From positions 124,001-188,000 of the forward strand of contig JAVXUO010001094.1 in NCBI GenBank assembly GCA_033065855.1: a stretch of 64,000 nucleotides of DNA, read 5' to 3'. The position numbers and the translations under genes were made by a program. Within the stretch, counting starts at the first letter, position 1, and each line of letters begins with the position of its first letter. Below the pieces are notes generated by a model. It had not been told where the DNA came from. It searched no databases and saw only the letters and a program-made list of their open reading frames with translations. This DNA is from Escallonia rubra (Eukaryota > Streptophyta > Magnoliopsida > Escalloniales > Escalloniaceae). Shown piece by piece: positions 1 through 11,212 of the stretch.

Positions 1-879
1 TGAGAAGATAGGTGGATAAGCGATGAAACCGGGCACGGGGAGCCTGTTTGAGACCGTAGAGAGACCGGTGGAGTTTGCAAACATGATTTGGGCGAGAGGG
101 ATCCGTAAAGCCTGGTGGTTGCGACATGTAGACATCTTCGGTGAGAAGGCCATGCAAAAAGGCATTGTTGACGTCAAGTTGACGTAAAGGCCAACCATGG
201 GAAACAACAATGGAGAGGACAGTTCGAACAGTCATATGTTTAACGACTGGGCTAAAAGTCTCATGGAAGTCAAGGCCCTCCTGCTGATGAAAACCCTTGG
301 CAACGAGTCGAGCTTTGTGTCGCTCCAAAGAACCATCAGCTCGGTGTTTGGTACGAAAAACCCATTTGCAACCAACCACATTCATGCTAGAGTGGTAAGG
401 AACTAGGGACCAAGTGCCATTTCGAAGAAGGGCATTGAATTCTTCAGTCATTGCATGACGCCATTCGGGAAATTTTTGGGCTTGAGTGTAGCAAGTGGGT
501 TAGGGTAAGGGTGGTGTTTCAGCGACAAAGGTAAATGGACCTTTGGGTTTAAGGGAGTTAGTCATGGTACGAAGAATCATAAGATGCTGACGAGTAGAGA
601 AAGGTGGTGGTTTGGAAGATTTGGTGTGTTGAGGAGGAGTTGAGGAGTGTGGGCGGGAAGAAGAACGACGTGAGGGAGTGTGAGATGGGGAAGTAGCCAG
701 GGTTGGTGTATGGGCAAGGGATGAGCGTCTTGGAGAGGGAAGGAGGGGTGGACGAGGATGAGAGTTAGGTGGGGATGGGATTTCGATGGAGGGAGTAGGA
801 GGAGATGGAGACAGTGGAGATCTATGATGAGAGGATTGTAAGGGGGATTCAGGTGGAGACGGGTAAGGGCTAGGGCCCA
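1..879 (-). pseudogene. pol: Copia linker and N-terminal reverse transcriptase, partial
   Basis: A Pro/Ser-rich linker typical of copia between integrase and RT occupies about 500-880, in a different frame from the integrase. A TAA lies at 502-500. Downstream on the minus strand come the conserved RT start ([25 protein letters not shown]), the KARLVAKGF segment, [10 protein letters not shown] with the first catalytic Asp, and the [10 protein letters not shown] motif at the edge. The YxDD box is outside the window. The N-terminal half is recognisable beyond doubt, but the frame breaks make this copy inactive. Confidence 0.88.
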
Positions 880-2214
880 TGGTTGAGAGGAAGAAGAAGC
901 GGAAGACGGTGGTGTGCCAAGAAGTGAAGGCCCAGAAAAAGGATATGTATATTCATCGAAGGCAACGTGACCAGCAATGTAAATCTTTTTGGTTTTTAAG
1001 TCAAGACAACGATAGCCTAGATGGTGAGGACTGTATCCTAAAAAGACACAAGGAGCAGACCGATAGTCGAGTTTGTGAGCGTTATAAGGTCGTAAAAATG
1101 GATAGCAGAGGCATCCAAAAATTTTAAGAAAAGTATAATTGAGAGTAGTGCCAGAAATGATTTCAAACGGGGATTTTTGTTGTGAAACTTTGGAGGGCAT
1201 GCGATTAATGAGAAATTTAGCAGTTTCAAAAGCAAAATCCCAGTATTGCTGAGGGACGGAGGCATGAGCCATAAGAGCAAGACCCGTTTCAACAATATGG
1301 CGATGTCGACGTTCAATAGCCCCTTGTTGTTCATGAGTGTGGGGACAAGAGCGACGACGAATAATGCCAATGTTTGTAAAAAAAGCACTGAGTTTGCGGT
1401 ACTCTCCACCCCAATCAGTTTGGATTGATTTGATTTTTCATTCGAATTGCCGTTCGACCATAGCTTGAAAACGGTGAAAAATTGGGAACACATCAGACTT
1501 ACGAGCGATAGGATAAAACCAGAGAAATTTAGAGTAGTCATCAAGAAACAAAACGAAATATCGAAATCCATTAGTAGTAGTAGTGGGGGCGGGGCCCCAT
1601 ACATCACTGTGAATAAGATCAAGAAAGTTTGAACTACATGAATTTGTGACAGGTAACGGATTTCGAGATGCTTTGCCTAATTGACAGGATGAGCAAACAG
1701 TGTGAAGCTTAGAGGTGGTACATGGTAATTTATTTGCGGAGAGAATGCGGTGTAGGACACGAGCATGAGGATGGCCAAGACGTCTATGCCAACCGTCAGG
1801 AGTGGTGCGAGTAGCGGAAAGAGCAAGCGGGCGAGAGGATGGATAAGCGGTGGAGAATGAGTAGAGACCATTATTACTGGGACCGCGGAGGAGTATTTGT
1901 CCTGTGACCTGATCCTTCACCAGAAAAAAGTGAGGATGAAATTCAAAATAGACATTATTGTCTTTAGTAAACTGTTGAACAGACATGAGAGATTTAGATA
2001 ATGAAGGGACATGAAGAACATTAGACAATGAAAATGAAGAAGTAGGGGTGCGAATAATGGATGTGCCAATATGAAGGATAGGAAGTCCCTTACCGTTGCC
2101 AACATGAAGCTGATCAGGACCATTATATGGTTCCGCAGAGTGAAAGATATCAAGTGTTGGTGAGGAATGATGGGTAGCGCCTGTATCCGGAAACCATTGA
2201 AAATCATCAGCCAT
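880..2214 (-). pseudogene. pol: Copia protease and integrase region, broken
   Basis: The frame begins just upstream of the aspartic protease signature DTGATHH (about 2175-2186), which cleaves the polyprotein. The integrase region follows: the GWHRRLGHP zinc-binding segment and the catalytic core with HSDVWGP and DDYSKFLW. A TGA at 1440-1438 interrupts the core after RQFE. The same frame then continues through TDWGGEY, the HEQQGAIERRHRHIVE region holding the catalytic Glu, MAHASVPQQYW and the LFGCLCYPFLRP-type C-terminal segment. Near 880 the reading frame changes. Catalytic residues are visible, but no single frame encodes the enzyme. Confidence 0.88.
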
Positions 2215-3212
2215 AGAGCGGTCTTAGAGTGCGCACTGTAATAAGCGGTAGGAGAAGAAGAGTTGGCATGTGGATTGGAGGGATTCTTGCAGTAGAGAGT
2301 ATCATGAGAGGTAACATTGCAGAATTTACAGTAGCGCGGACGACTACCAAATTTGCCAACAGTGCGACCGCCGCCACCGCCTCGGCGTTCGCCACCATTT
2401 CCACCACGAGAGTGTTGGAATTTGTGACCACCACCAGTGGAATGAGAACTGGAACCAGAAGAGGGATGATGGTTGTGATGAGAGAGATTTGCCGCAGGCG
2501 TAGGGTTGAGAGATAAAGACGGAGATGGAGGGTGCAAAGTGAGTTTGTCAAGATGGTCAGCATTGAGAAACTCATGGCTAAGGAGGAGGGAGTGGAGTTC
2601 AGAGAAAGTGACCGGCTCGGAGCGAGCACTGAGTGTAGTGACAAGGTCTTTGAACTCAGGCTTCAAACCACGAAAGACATATATATTGAAATCTTCGGGC
2701 GAAAGAGGACGACCAGCTGTAGAAAGTTCATCAGAAATAATCTTGGCCCATTGAAGATATGCAGAAACAGTGTCATCCTTCTGATTGAGTACATGAAGAG
2801 ATTTATGGAGGCCCAGAATCCGGGTGTTCGAAGGAGAGGCAAGAGATGAGGCTAGGACCTTCCAAACGTCATGGCTAGTGTTGCATCCAACCACAAGCGG
2901 CAAGATTTCTTCCAAGAAGGAAGAAATCAACATGCTAAGAATTAGAGAATCTTGATTTTACCATAATTGAAAATCTGGGTTGGGAATAGATGAAGTCTGC
3001 CGTTGAGGAGTAATGTGGGAAGGTGGAGCAGAGATGGTGCCATCCACGAAACCAAAAATTTCAAGGCCGCGAAGAAAAGGAACGACCTGCATTTTCTAGT
3101 ATAAGTAGTTTTTAGTGGTGAGTTTTAGAGAGAGGTAGTGATGAGCATGAGAAAGTGAGGGAAATGAAGGGCTTGGAGAGGTAGCAGTAGTGGTTGAGGA
3201 AGAAGAAGCCAT
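2215..3212 (-). pseudogene. gag: Copia gag (UBN2 type with CCHC knuckle), broken
   Basis: Gag forms the particle that packages element RNA. The start codon is at 3212-3210, followed by a Ser/Thr-rich N-terminus and a WKMQV-type segment of the gag N-terminal domain. A TAA at 2960-2958 interrupts the frame inside the FQLW motif. The frame then continues through a UBN2-like helical region (WAKIISDEL, FRGLKPEFK), a Gly/Arg-rich stretch and a CCHC zinc knuckle (C-x2-C-x4-H-x4-C, CKFC...H...C) near 2290-2340. Gag and protease are normally one frame in copia. Here they are out of frame at about 2215, which implies a one-base indel. Confidence 0.88.
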
Positions 3213-3240
3213 GACTGAAGGTGGGTCGTGAGACAAGAGA

Positions 3241-3252
3241 CTGCTGATACCA
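3241..3252 (-). other. Primer binding site of the copia element
   Basis: The minus strand reads TGGTATCAGCAG directly after the LTR. TGGTATCA is the usual start of the initiator methionine tRNA primer site of plant copia elements. It fixes the LTR boundary and the element's orientation. Confidence 0.85.
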
Positions 3253-3253
3253 A

Positions 3254-3491
3254 GTTAGAACATAAAATTTTGGAGAGGAAACTCACACACCTCAGCTGGT
3301 GGTGGGTGAGATGTATTTATACATGAAAGTGATCCACGAATAAGTGTTTTCAAGGATACATGATTAGGCTAACTAATCTATAGCTAAGCCTATCCATAGC
3401 TAAGCCTATCCACTATTGTACACATGGGATAATCAATACAAAGGAAGATATGTGCTAATCAGATAAACAACCAAAGAGATAAGTGCTAACA
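3254..3491 (-). repeat. 5' LTR of the copia element, about 238 bp
   Basis: On the minus strand it starts TGTTAGCACTTATC at 3491 and ends next to the primer binding site at about 3254. It holds a TATA-like ATGTATAAATACAT at 3311-3325, near the place expected for an LTR promoter. A short LTR of this size is usual for several copia lineages. The inner end (TTCTAAC then TTGGTATC) lacks a clean CA, so that boundary is good to a few bases only. Confidence 0.8.
3311..3325 (-). promoter_or_regulatory. TATA-like box in the copia LTR
   Basis: The minus strand reads ATGTATAAATACAT here, inside the LTR and about 60 bases before its inner end. This fits the promoter driving the element's genomic RNA. It is called from the motif and position only. 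Confidence 0.6.
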
Positions 3492-3637
3492 ATGCTGTGT
3501 GCAAGGATTGGTGGGTGTAAGAGGTGCAGAGTGGTGTGTGAAATGGGTGAGTGTGTGAAAAGAGAAGGAGGAAGAAGAAGACCCACTTCCATGGGGGCAG
3601 TGAGCATGGTAGGTGATCAAAATATGGTATATAGCGT

Positions 3638-3665
3638 ATGTGTGTTTGTGTGTGGTGTATGTCTA

Positions 3666-3700
<35 letters not shown>

Positions 3701-3730
3701 ATGTGTGTGTGTAAGAGTGTATGTGGGTAT
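3638..3730. repeat. TG/CA microsatellite
   Basis: A pure (TG)16 run lies at 3668-3699, flanked by interrupted TG-rich sequence on both sides (GTGTGTTTGTG before, ATGTGTGTGTGTAAG after). Confidence 0.97.
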
Positions 3731-4140
3731 TGTTTGAATATGTGAGTGAACTGGTGAGTGCCATGTGTTGATGTGGATCTGTGGATGTAGAGAAGAGAAG
3801 CTGCCGAAACAGCTGGTGAAAGGGGGTAAAGTTGTGCGCGTGTGTACACGGGTAGCGTTTGGTTCGGTATGCGCATTGGATAATGTATAGTGAACATTAG
3901 CATGTGAAAATTTAAAAGTGTAGTACCTTAGACTATATTAAAATTTTTGGTTAAAGTTTATAATTTTCTGAAATCATATGTATTGTTTAATATTTTCTAT
4001 AAGCTTAGACTTATAAAATTCTTTTGGAGCCTTTTAACTCACGAAAATGTTTTGGAAAAATTAGATTGTTTTTAGAGTTTGGTGATTTTTAGAGTTGAAT
4101 TGTTATAATTTCCGTTGAATTGTTAGAGTTGAAGTTTTAG

Positions 4141-4253
4141 AGTTGATTTTTAGAAGTCCCTGATCAAGTTTGGTGATTTTTAGAGTTGAATTGTTAGAGT
4201 TGATTTTTAGAAGTCCCTGATCAAGTTTGGTGATTTTTAGAGTTCAATTGTTA
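4141..4253. repeat. 57-bp tandem duplication
   Basis: A unit starting AGTTGATTTTTAGAAGTCCC at 4141 repeats at 4198 almost without change. A shorter degenerate form with the motif GTGATTTTTAGAGTTGAATTG lies just upstream (4081-4100). This is a direct tandem duplication in AT-rich non-coding DNA. Confidence 0.92.
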
Positions 4254-5439
4254 TAATTTTTGTATCGCATTATTTTTAGCAAAATGAATAATTAAAAAAT
4301 AGTTTTAATACCTTTTATTTCTGATTTAAAATTTTATAATTTTTATACATATTTTAAAGCTGTCACAATAATTATGGGACTTTATTTTCACCTAGAAACA
4401 ATTATGCCTATTTATTTGTTTTTATTGCATTTAAGGAAATTATTTTAATTAAAAAATATCATAAATTCATATTTTGACTTTATATAATGTTTTAAGCAAT
4501 AAATTTATTTTGTTATAATTTAATATGTATTTGGAGTATCATTACGCATTAGAGAGTGTATAGGAATTTTGGTTCGATTAGCCGTGGGCGGGACCGCTTT
4601 GAGTTGGGCAATTTTGGAGTTAGAAGTGAGCACGTGGTGGGTAGTTGATATTATGTTTATAATATTGCAACATATGTTGTGTTCTAACAAATGGATTGCC
4701 AATTTAGGTTTTTCAGAGATTATTGATCGAGGTTTGGTAGCATTGCTTAGCTTGGATCGAGGTAAGGAATTCTATCTGAAACCCCATTTTCATCTGATGG
4801 ATATCATAAATAATTTTCTGAGTTATTATCAAATTTTTAATGAACTCTGATATTTTCTTTGTCATGAAATTGTTTTCAATTGCCCATGAAACCCTAGCTT
4901 GAACCTTATAGCGATCTTTTTGGAATTCTTTATTTATTCTCATCTGTTTTATTGATTCGATTATCGTAAAATGTTTTGAATTCTATTTATTGCTTCTCAA
5001 TGTTGACATGAGTTAGTAATCTGGGAGTTATAAGGATGGTCTGTATTGTTGGAGTTATAAGGGTGGTCTGTTGGTTAGGTTAAACTAGTACCTAAATGGA
5101 CTAGTCACTGTACATATACATATGTAAAGCGTATCGAGCACTGCCGAGGTAGCTTTGCTATAGTGTACTGCTCATGTTAAATGTTTCCTATTTATGTTTT
5201 ATTGCGCCTGAAGTGTTTTGAAATGAGTATTGATTTAAGGGATTGAGTTGTTACTCATCCCTATGTTTATATGGAAATGCTGTGGTTTTATTTGAAAATC
5301 CTTTTAAAATTATCATTTGATTGTATAAAGAAAATCATTTGAATTGCTAGATTTCTCCGTTTTAAAAGTTGTTATTTGGCTTAAATGTAAAATTGTCCGA
5401 ATCGTTTTTTATTGTTTTTAAATCCTCGATCTACCTTAA

Positions 5440-5748
5440 TGGGCTCTCAAAAGCTCACCTCATTTGACTTCCTTTTCACAGGTTGCCTGAGTATGGATTA
5501 GAGCCGAGTGAAAGAAAATGAATTAAATTTTGGTATTATCCATTAGAACCCTTGCGTGGGTGAATGTTATTGTTTAAACTTTTTAGACTTAGAATGATGT
5601 TTCACCTACGATAGTTTACTAAGATTATGATTAATGGTTTAGTTGCTCTGACAGTTTGTTGCATTATTTATTGAGGTATAGGATATTATTGTCTTAGTGA
5701 ACTGATCGAGCGAGTGTTTAACGTTCTGAAAATTCCGGGATGTTACAG
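5440..5748 (+). repeat. Possible 3' end of a gypsy-type LTR
   Basis: The stretch ends in CCGGGATGTTACA at 5748, the kind of terminus seen in long plant gypsy LTRs. Inside, GCTCACCTCATTTGACTTCC followed by TTTTCACAGGTTGCC resembles the block near the 3' end of the LTR at 30425-31318 (GAGCTCACCCCATATTT, then CCCTTGCCAC). No 5' boundary or TSD was found, so the extent is uncertain. Confidence 0.4.
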
Positions 5749-7479
5749 TTGGCTCTGGCTTCTAGAGGTATGTCCTTGTGGCTACGCGACCAATCGTCGT
5801 AATAATTAGTTCCGGCTTTTGGTCATAAGCCCTTAGTGCATCTGAATGACCAATTGTTATTACCATTGGCTCCAGCATCGGGAGGTGCTTACTTGATCAT
5901 GTTTAACCTGTTAGACCCCCAAATATTTTAAATCTATTAAGTTCAAAAAAAAAAACTTTGATTTTGTCTTTAGGGCATTGTTGGCACCAAAATCTTGATT
6001 TTCGGGGGGGGGGGGGGGAGGTGGGGAGTTCCTAAAACAAAGCCCAAATTTTGGTTTCTTTAAATAGGTCCGCTTTCAAAAGTCCAATAAATACGGAACT
6101 TGGGCTGCCATGGCCCAATTAGGATGAAGGTGCCATAACCATGGATGAAGTTAGATTCTCTCAAAAATTGGATGAAGTCATATTTTATCCAAAGACTTGG
6201 TGATAGGAGATAGCAACTAATATATCAAGATATGCTTGATTTTATCAACACATGGGAGTAACTTGAAGTGAAGTGCCTTACAAGAGAAGGGCATTTTAGC
6301 TATTTAGAGAGCTCTCGACAGAAAGGAAAGGGGACGGAAACAAAAAGTGAGAAAAAGAAGAAAGAAGTCAGCAAAAGATCAACTAAAGAAAGACTCAGCA
6401 AAAGCAAGAAAAAAAAGGAGAGAAGAAGAGGCACTGCTCCGGCAGAAAGGAAGAAAGAACAGAAAGAGAGGAAAAAAAAAGAAGAGGAAAGAATGTGATA
6501 AAGGTGAATCCCATATCTTTTTTTTTTTCATTTCCGAATTTTATTTACTTCATGTAAAATTTCAAGTATTTTTCATGATGTATTAAGAATCATGAAGAAA
6601 TGAAAGTTCCATACATCGTTTTGTTTGTTATTTATGTTTCTTTAATCGGATTTTATCGTGGAAGTAATTAAGGGTTGGCTTTTTTGCCATCCGCGATTAT
6701 GAATCCAGTTTACAAAAAAGTAAACCTTGTTATATACATATGACGAAATTTAGTGGCACAAGTTTTTACGCTAATGAATAGTGCAAAAAATGTGTCATCA
6801 AATTTTGTCACACCCGATGGGACTTGTTCCTCCTTCATTCTTTAGAAATGAATTTTTTTATATATCCATATTTAAAAAAAAAAAAAGAAGCAGTACCAGT
6901 TTGTTTTTTCTGCTTCTTTATTTGTTGTTCATTTCTCTGTGTCAACCTAACCTATTTTGGTTGGTATTGTTGCAACATAAAATCATGGTCACGGCAGAAA
7001 AAAGATAAAGCTACATTTCTACCACCAAGGGGTGTTGATCCCTGGACCTTATGGTGGATCATAAAAGTGCCTTACTGCTAGGCTCAATGCATCTTTTGTT
7101 TTACAAAAAACAGAAAGATAAAATAGGCTACGGGCCAAATCAAGTAAGCTAAAAAAAATAATAAAAATTTACTTGATTGGCCCATACCGCCATACCTGGC
7201 TGAAATATATTTTAATTTTAATTTTTTTTCTTTTGGCCTTATATTCTTACTACTATTGGCATTTTTTCTTTTAAAAATAAAAAGGTTTTTTTTTTAAAAA
7301 ATCATGACTAGCAAACAATAAATTTTTTTTTGTTGCTTTCAAGCACTAACTTATACTTTTGAGTGTTTGACAGGAATGAAATTATGATCATAAGATCAAA
7401 AATCACGCTTGTGATTCGAAGGAAAGAAGTGATGACATTTAAGGATGCATTGCTATCATGCAAATACTGTAACCATTAG
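5749..7479. other. Non-coding stretch with homopolymer and purine-rich tracts
   Basis: No gene is supported. Notable are an A11 run near 5946, a G15 run at 6004-6018 and a strongly purine-rich strand at about 6310-6495, which yields Lys/Glu/Arg-rich ORFs with no domain. It may include decayed 5' sequence of the gypsy element that starts downstream. Confidence 0.5.
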
Positions 7480-8470
7480 CCCGAAGGTTACCAAGCCTGT
7501 GGAAAGTCTCCTACTGCTATCTAGGTAACAAAACCATACCCGTCCTGGGTAGACCAAGTTCCTTTTCCACCCACTTTCACTCAACCAGACTTCTAAAGGT
7601 TTAACTAGAAAGGAAATCCAAGAGAACATGCAGCTTATTTCATTGCTCATTTAGCCCATTTAGGCGAGAATAAGCTTTTATGGCTACAAGTATTTGTGCA
7701 ATCCTTGGAGGGCCCTGCCTTCATATGGTACTCCAATATGCCAGAAGGGTCGATTCCTGACTAGCACACCCTGATCAGGGATTTTTACAACCATTTCAGT
7801 AATACAGAATGATAAGTCAATACAACAGAATTGATCAATACAAAGCAGCGTGACAATGAGTCGGCATCCGACTTCATTGTGAGATGGCAGGCTCTCACTT
7901 TTAGGTACTCATAACTTTAACCAAGGAGAGATTTTACAAATATGCTTATATAATTTTAAGCATGAACTCTCGATACACCTTTTATCTTAAACCTTTAATG
8001 GCGGCTTCAACGACTAATGTACAACAGCACACGACCTTGAAATGCACTTGGGCCAAAGAAAGACAAGGTCTAGAGCCATTGACAAGGTCGAAACCGCCCT
8101 AGTGGAAGAAGCAACTTGCAATTCCCTCTAAAAGAAAAAAATAAGTTGAGAATCCAGTTGAAAAGGGGAATCGGTTGTGGTAAGAAAATACTTTCATTAA
8201 AGGAAAGGATGGAGAAAAAGTAATATTTTCCTGATGATATCATCAAAGACCTTTTCGAGGAACTGTTAAAAGAAGACCTCATTACCCTCCCTCAGGTGAA
8301 AAGGCCTAGCGAGGACGGAAAAATCAATGACCCTAACTATTGTCCTTATCATCGTTTGGTTAATCTTCTTATTGAAAATGTATGGCCTAAAGGAATAGAT
8401 ACAAAATATCATCAATGCAGGTGACATAAGCCTCCCTCATATCGAGAAGACATCAACCAACTCTATCACA
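7480..8470 (+). pseudogene. gag: Tat/Ogre-like gag, broken
   Basis: The gag core is visible around 7640-7830 as AHLGENKLLWLQVF, SLEGPAFIWYSNMPEGSIPD and LIRDFYNHFSNTE. These match the Retrotrans_gag pattern (sLxGpA..WY..l..gSI..w..l...F...F). A TAG falls where the family usually has Trp after SIPD, and a TGA follows NTE. Downstream (NESASDFIVRWQALTFRYS) and at about 8230-8370 (FPDDIIKDLFEELL, LITLPQVKRPSED, NDPNYCPYHRLV) the C-terminal gag segment appears in other frames. It is a pseudogene by several stops and shifts. Confidence 0.75.
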
Positions 8471-8639
8471 TTGGCACCCGAACCAGAAGAGATACTAGAC
8501 CTTCTAGTCCTCATTCACTAGATGTACCTCACTCTCCCTCCACTGCTAATGAAGGGGAATACGTCTTTTTTGAAAGCAGAGATGCTAAGAAAAGGCGTGA
8601 ATGGTAGTCCAAGCAAGCCTCACGTATTGCAAGTAAACG

Positions 8640-9990
8640 ACAAGGGGTTTTGAAGACATTCAAGAGATTGAAAGCCCTCAGGACAAGAAGAAAAAGAGGA
8701 AGATCTCTAAGAAAAATAACAAGGGAGAACCAACCACTAGGAAGTTACTGATCCAACCTTCTAGGGTGCCGGTTACCCTCCACGAGTTCTTTCCCTAAAA
8801 GTATCAATCAAACTTTGAAGTGGGTAGTAATGAAGGGAAAGATATAACAGTTGTGTCTGATGGACGAGATGTAACTCTAGAAGATATTGAGTAAAAATTA
8901 AGGTCCTTGCCAGTGTGGCAAAACGAGACACGTTCTTATGCTTGTAAGTTTGATGGCTCATATTACCCTCAGGCGGAGACATGTGATGGGGAAAGTATTG
9001 GAAGTTCCTATTTCTCTATTGATGACCGGTTCACATGCAACATCATCGCAATGGATGTTGATTTCGGTACAAGAGATGTTGAAGTCACACATAATGCTCA
9101 TGACCAAGCAAGATCAGTTGTAAGTATGTAGAGGACAGGTCGGGCCTGAACAAGAGTATCTATTGATATGGACAATAGCCTAATGGATCCAAATAGAATG
9201 ATCATTTAAATGAGGCAAATAATGAGGACATCATACCTAGCCTGGGTGGATCAAGTATTGTACCCCTTTGGCTATACCATCCGTCAGTTTCATCTCTATA
9301 GAGGATCTAATTACACTAGAAAGCACCTTGTCTTGTTTCTCGCTGGATGTGGCGACACAGCGCAAAGTCAAGCACTTATGTTAAGGCAGTTCCCATTGTC
9401 TTTAGAGCATACAACCCTCGATTGGTATTTGAATCTCCTCCTATACTCCATCGCTGATTAGGATACACTGACTGGCAAGTTTTATATGACGTTTTATGAG
9501 TCGTCCCCATTACAAGTGAGGTCCATAATGTAGAAGACATTAACGAAGTCTTTGTGCAAAATTATTCCCTCTCACAAGTTTCAGCCGAAGATCTACTTAA
9601 TGTGACATTGGAGTTCGCTAGAGCCAGAGATATAGGAGTCTCATTGCCTCATGATTTGTACCCACCTGAAGTAAGGCGAGTCCAGTTCCCTGAGGGATAT
9701 AAACTCTCTAACTTCATTAAATATAAGGGCTTCGGCTCCCCCGACCGTCATGTTGATTGGTTCTTGTGACAATGTGTACTTTCATCACGAAATTTTGTCT
9801 TGTGTCTTAACGAATTTCCCCTCTCTCTTGGGGGTATCACCTTTGATTGGTATTGTTCTTTAGCTGGATTACGTATATCCTCATGGGATCAAATGGAAAG
9901 GATATTTTTAGGGAGTACAATATATACTGTAATGATCCTCTATATTTGAGAGAAAGGGCCATTAATCGAACATTAAAGCAATTAGGTCAT
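8640..9990 (+). pseudogene. Two further gag-core-like modules
   Basis: After a VPVTLHEFFP segment (about 8768) come two more pieces with the gag-core pattern. The first, at about 9290-9500, reads RGSNYTRKHLVLFLAGCG, LRQFPLSLEHTTLDWYLNL and TLTGKFYMTFYES. The second, at about 9680-9950, reads VQFPEGYKLSNFIKYKGFGSP, then LNEFPLSLGGITFDWYCSL and SSWDQMERIF. Each carries the FPLSL...DWY signature. One TGA separates the two halves of the second module. They lie between the first gag and the protease, where a normal element has no extra gag. They may be duplicated modules or fragments of a second element. Function is not inferred. Confidence 0.55.
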
Positions 9991-9999
9991 CACCCCAAA

Positions 10000-11212
10000 A
10001 TCTAGGAAATGTGTGATGACGAGTCATCAGTTGCCTCCACTAACATGATCCAAATTGACGAGTCATAACAAGCTTTATATGAAAGCGATCAACTGATCAA
10101 AGAAGAACATGAAGAGGTCCAAGACGCTAATATTGTCCATGGACGCAGGAAAAATTTGGACGATATCCCGGTGCAAGAGGACACCATGGTAGGAGAAAAA
10201 GCGAACAATGTTAAATATGATGTCCTTGCTCATTTAAAAAGGATCCCTTCGATGTTGAGATTATACGATGCTCTTCTCTTGTCTGATGAGCTACGAAGGT
10301 CTTTAGTCCTTGCTTTGACAAAACCCAAGGACTTTCGTAATAAATTAAGTCCCCAGGAATCATTGAAAAACATCAACGGAGTGCTTCAAGGAGAATTTGT
10401 GCCTTGACAATGGTGACCTTTACAAAAGAGGATATGCAAATTGACGACAAAAGTCACAACAGACCCCTATATATTACTGGTAAAGTAAATGAGGTGACAA
10501 TATCCCGAGTGTTTAATAAATGAGGGATCAGCGGAGAATCTGCAACCAAAAAGGACCCTATCAATCTTTGGGGTACGTCTTTCAAGACTTCAGCCAAACA
10601 AGGTAGTAATCCAAGGTTTTAATCAAAATGAGCATAGACCGGTGGGAAATTTTTAATTGAGCACCAGGTTTGAAGACATAAAAGATGACACCAAATTCTT
10701 GGTGATAGATGTGACACCTCATATAATGTCCTTTTGGGTCTACTCCGACGGGATCATCCCGCCTACCCTACATCAGTGCCTAAAATATGCCTTGGGAGGT
10801 GATGAAAAAAAGACGGGTGCATCGTAGTAGAGAAAGCTCCTTTTCACGGTGTGGAAGCCTATTATGCATATGTACGCTTTTATGAACATGTGTCAGTAGG
10901 TGGAAGCAAGGGAAAAGAAAGGAAAATAGAGAAGAAGCCTATAAAGGAAAACTTTGTCTATGTCCCAAAATCTTAAAGAAGGTCAGGTACGCAAGGTTCG
11001 GGATCCTTGGGCACATTAAAATCATTCAAGGATGAACTTGTGTTACCATTAAGGAAAATAGATTACTCGTATGTAGAGACTTATCATCACTTCTTTGTTC
11101 CTCCAAATAAAAAGGGATCAAATCGTATCAGTTTCCATGTGTTAGGGAATTTGGATAGTACACATGCACAACGCCAGAGGAGGCAAGTCAAGCTAAAGAG
11201 AACTATTTAGAA
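10000..11212 (+). pseudogene. pol: Tat/Ogre-like protease region, broken
   Basis: An open piece at 10156-10407 reads KYDVLAHLKRIPSMLRLYDALLLSDELRRSL, the segment that precedes protease in Tat/Ogre polyproteins. Beyond it, in shifted frames, are RPLYITGKVN, VVIQGFNQNEHRPVG, FLVIDVTPH and PTLHQCLKYALG, matching the retropepsin-like domain up to the family's PSTLHQCLKY. Then come HGVEAYYAYVRFYE and a Lys-rich tail. The catalytic D-S/T-G is not readable where VSRVF is followed by a stop. The piece ends at the LINE A junction near 11213. Confidence 0.7.

Larger units (their letters stand above)
1..3491 (-). mobile_element. Ty1/copia LTR retrotransposon, cut by window edge
   Basis: Read on the minus strand the order is LTR (3254-3491), primer binding site, gag, protease, integrase and the first part of the reverse transcriptase. 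This protease-integrase-RT order is diagnostic for Ty1/copia. The RT runs off the left edge in the YGLKQAPR motif, so the rest of RT, RNase H and the 3' LTR are outside the window. Gag has an in-frame stop, there is a frameshift between gag and protease, a stop inside integrase, and a frameshift and a stop before RT. It is therefore a dead copy. The 5 bases beyond the LTR start (3492-3496, ATGCT) should be one target-site duplication; its partner is not in the window. Confidence 0.93.
3492..5439. other. AT-rich stretch without genes
   Basis: No coding signature is visible on either strand. The stretch holds a TG-rich microsatellite (3638-3730), a 57-bp tandem duplication (4141-4253) and otherwise AT-rich sequence. 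The short ORFs around 3433-3903 are translations of the microsatellite. It could be flanking intergenic DNA or the body of an LTR ending near 5748. Confidence 0.5.
7480..11212 (+). mobile_element. Tat/Ogre-like Ty3/gypsy element, gag to protease, decayed
   Basis: Translated pieces in all three forward frames match the order of plant Tat/Ogre elements: gag core, a C-terminal gag motif (NYCPYHR), then the protease-linked region (YDVLAHLKRIPSMLRLYDALL, VVIQGFNQN, PTLHQCLKY). Stops and frameshifts are dense. The element is cut at about 11213 by LINE A. Reverse transcriptase pieces of the same lineage follow LINE A at 23428-23940 and, inverted, at 31319-32308. The whole may be one element broken by later insertions. 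Its LTRs were not identified. Confidence 0.75.

Noticed and set aside
3433-3903. His/Thr-rich minus ORF and its Cys/Val-rich plus counterpart
   Set aside because: Both are translations of the TG/CA microsatellite.
5749-5770. Primer binding site after the LTR-like end at 5748 (TTGGCTCTGG)
   Set aside because: Only the first few bases agree with TTGGTATCAGAG, and no internal gypsy start follows directly. It is too weak to report.
6268-6586. Lys/Glu/Arg-rich ORFs that could look like a basic nuclear protein
   Set aside because: They are translations of a purine-rich strand of simple composition. No domain, no conserved start context and overlapping frames look equally coding-like.
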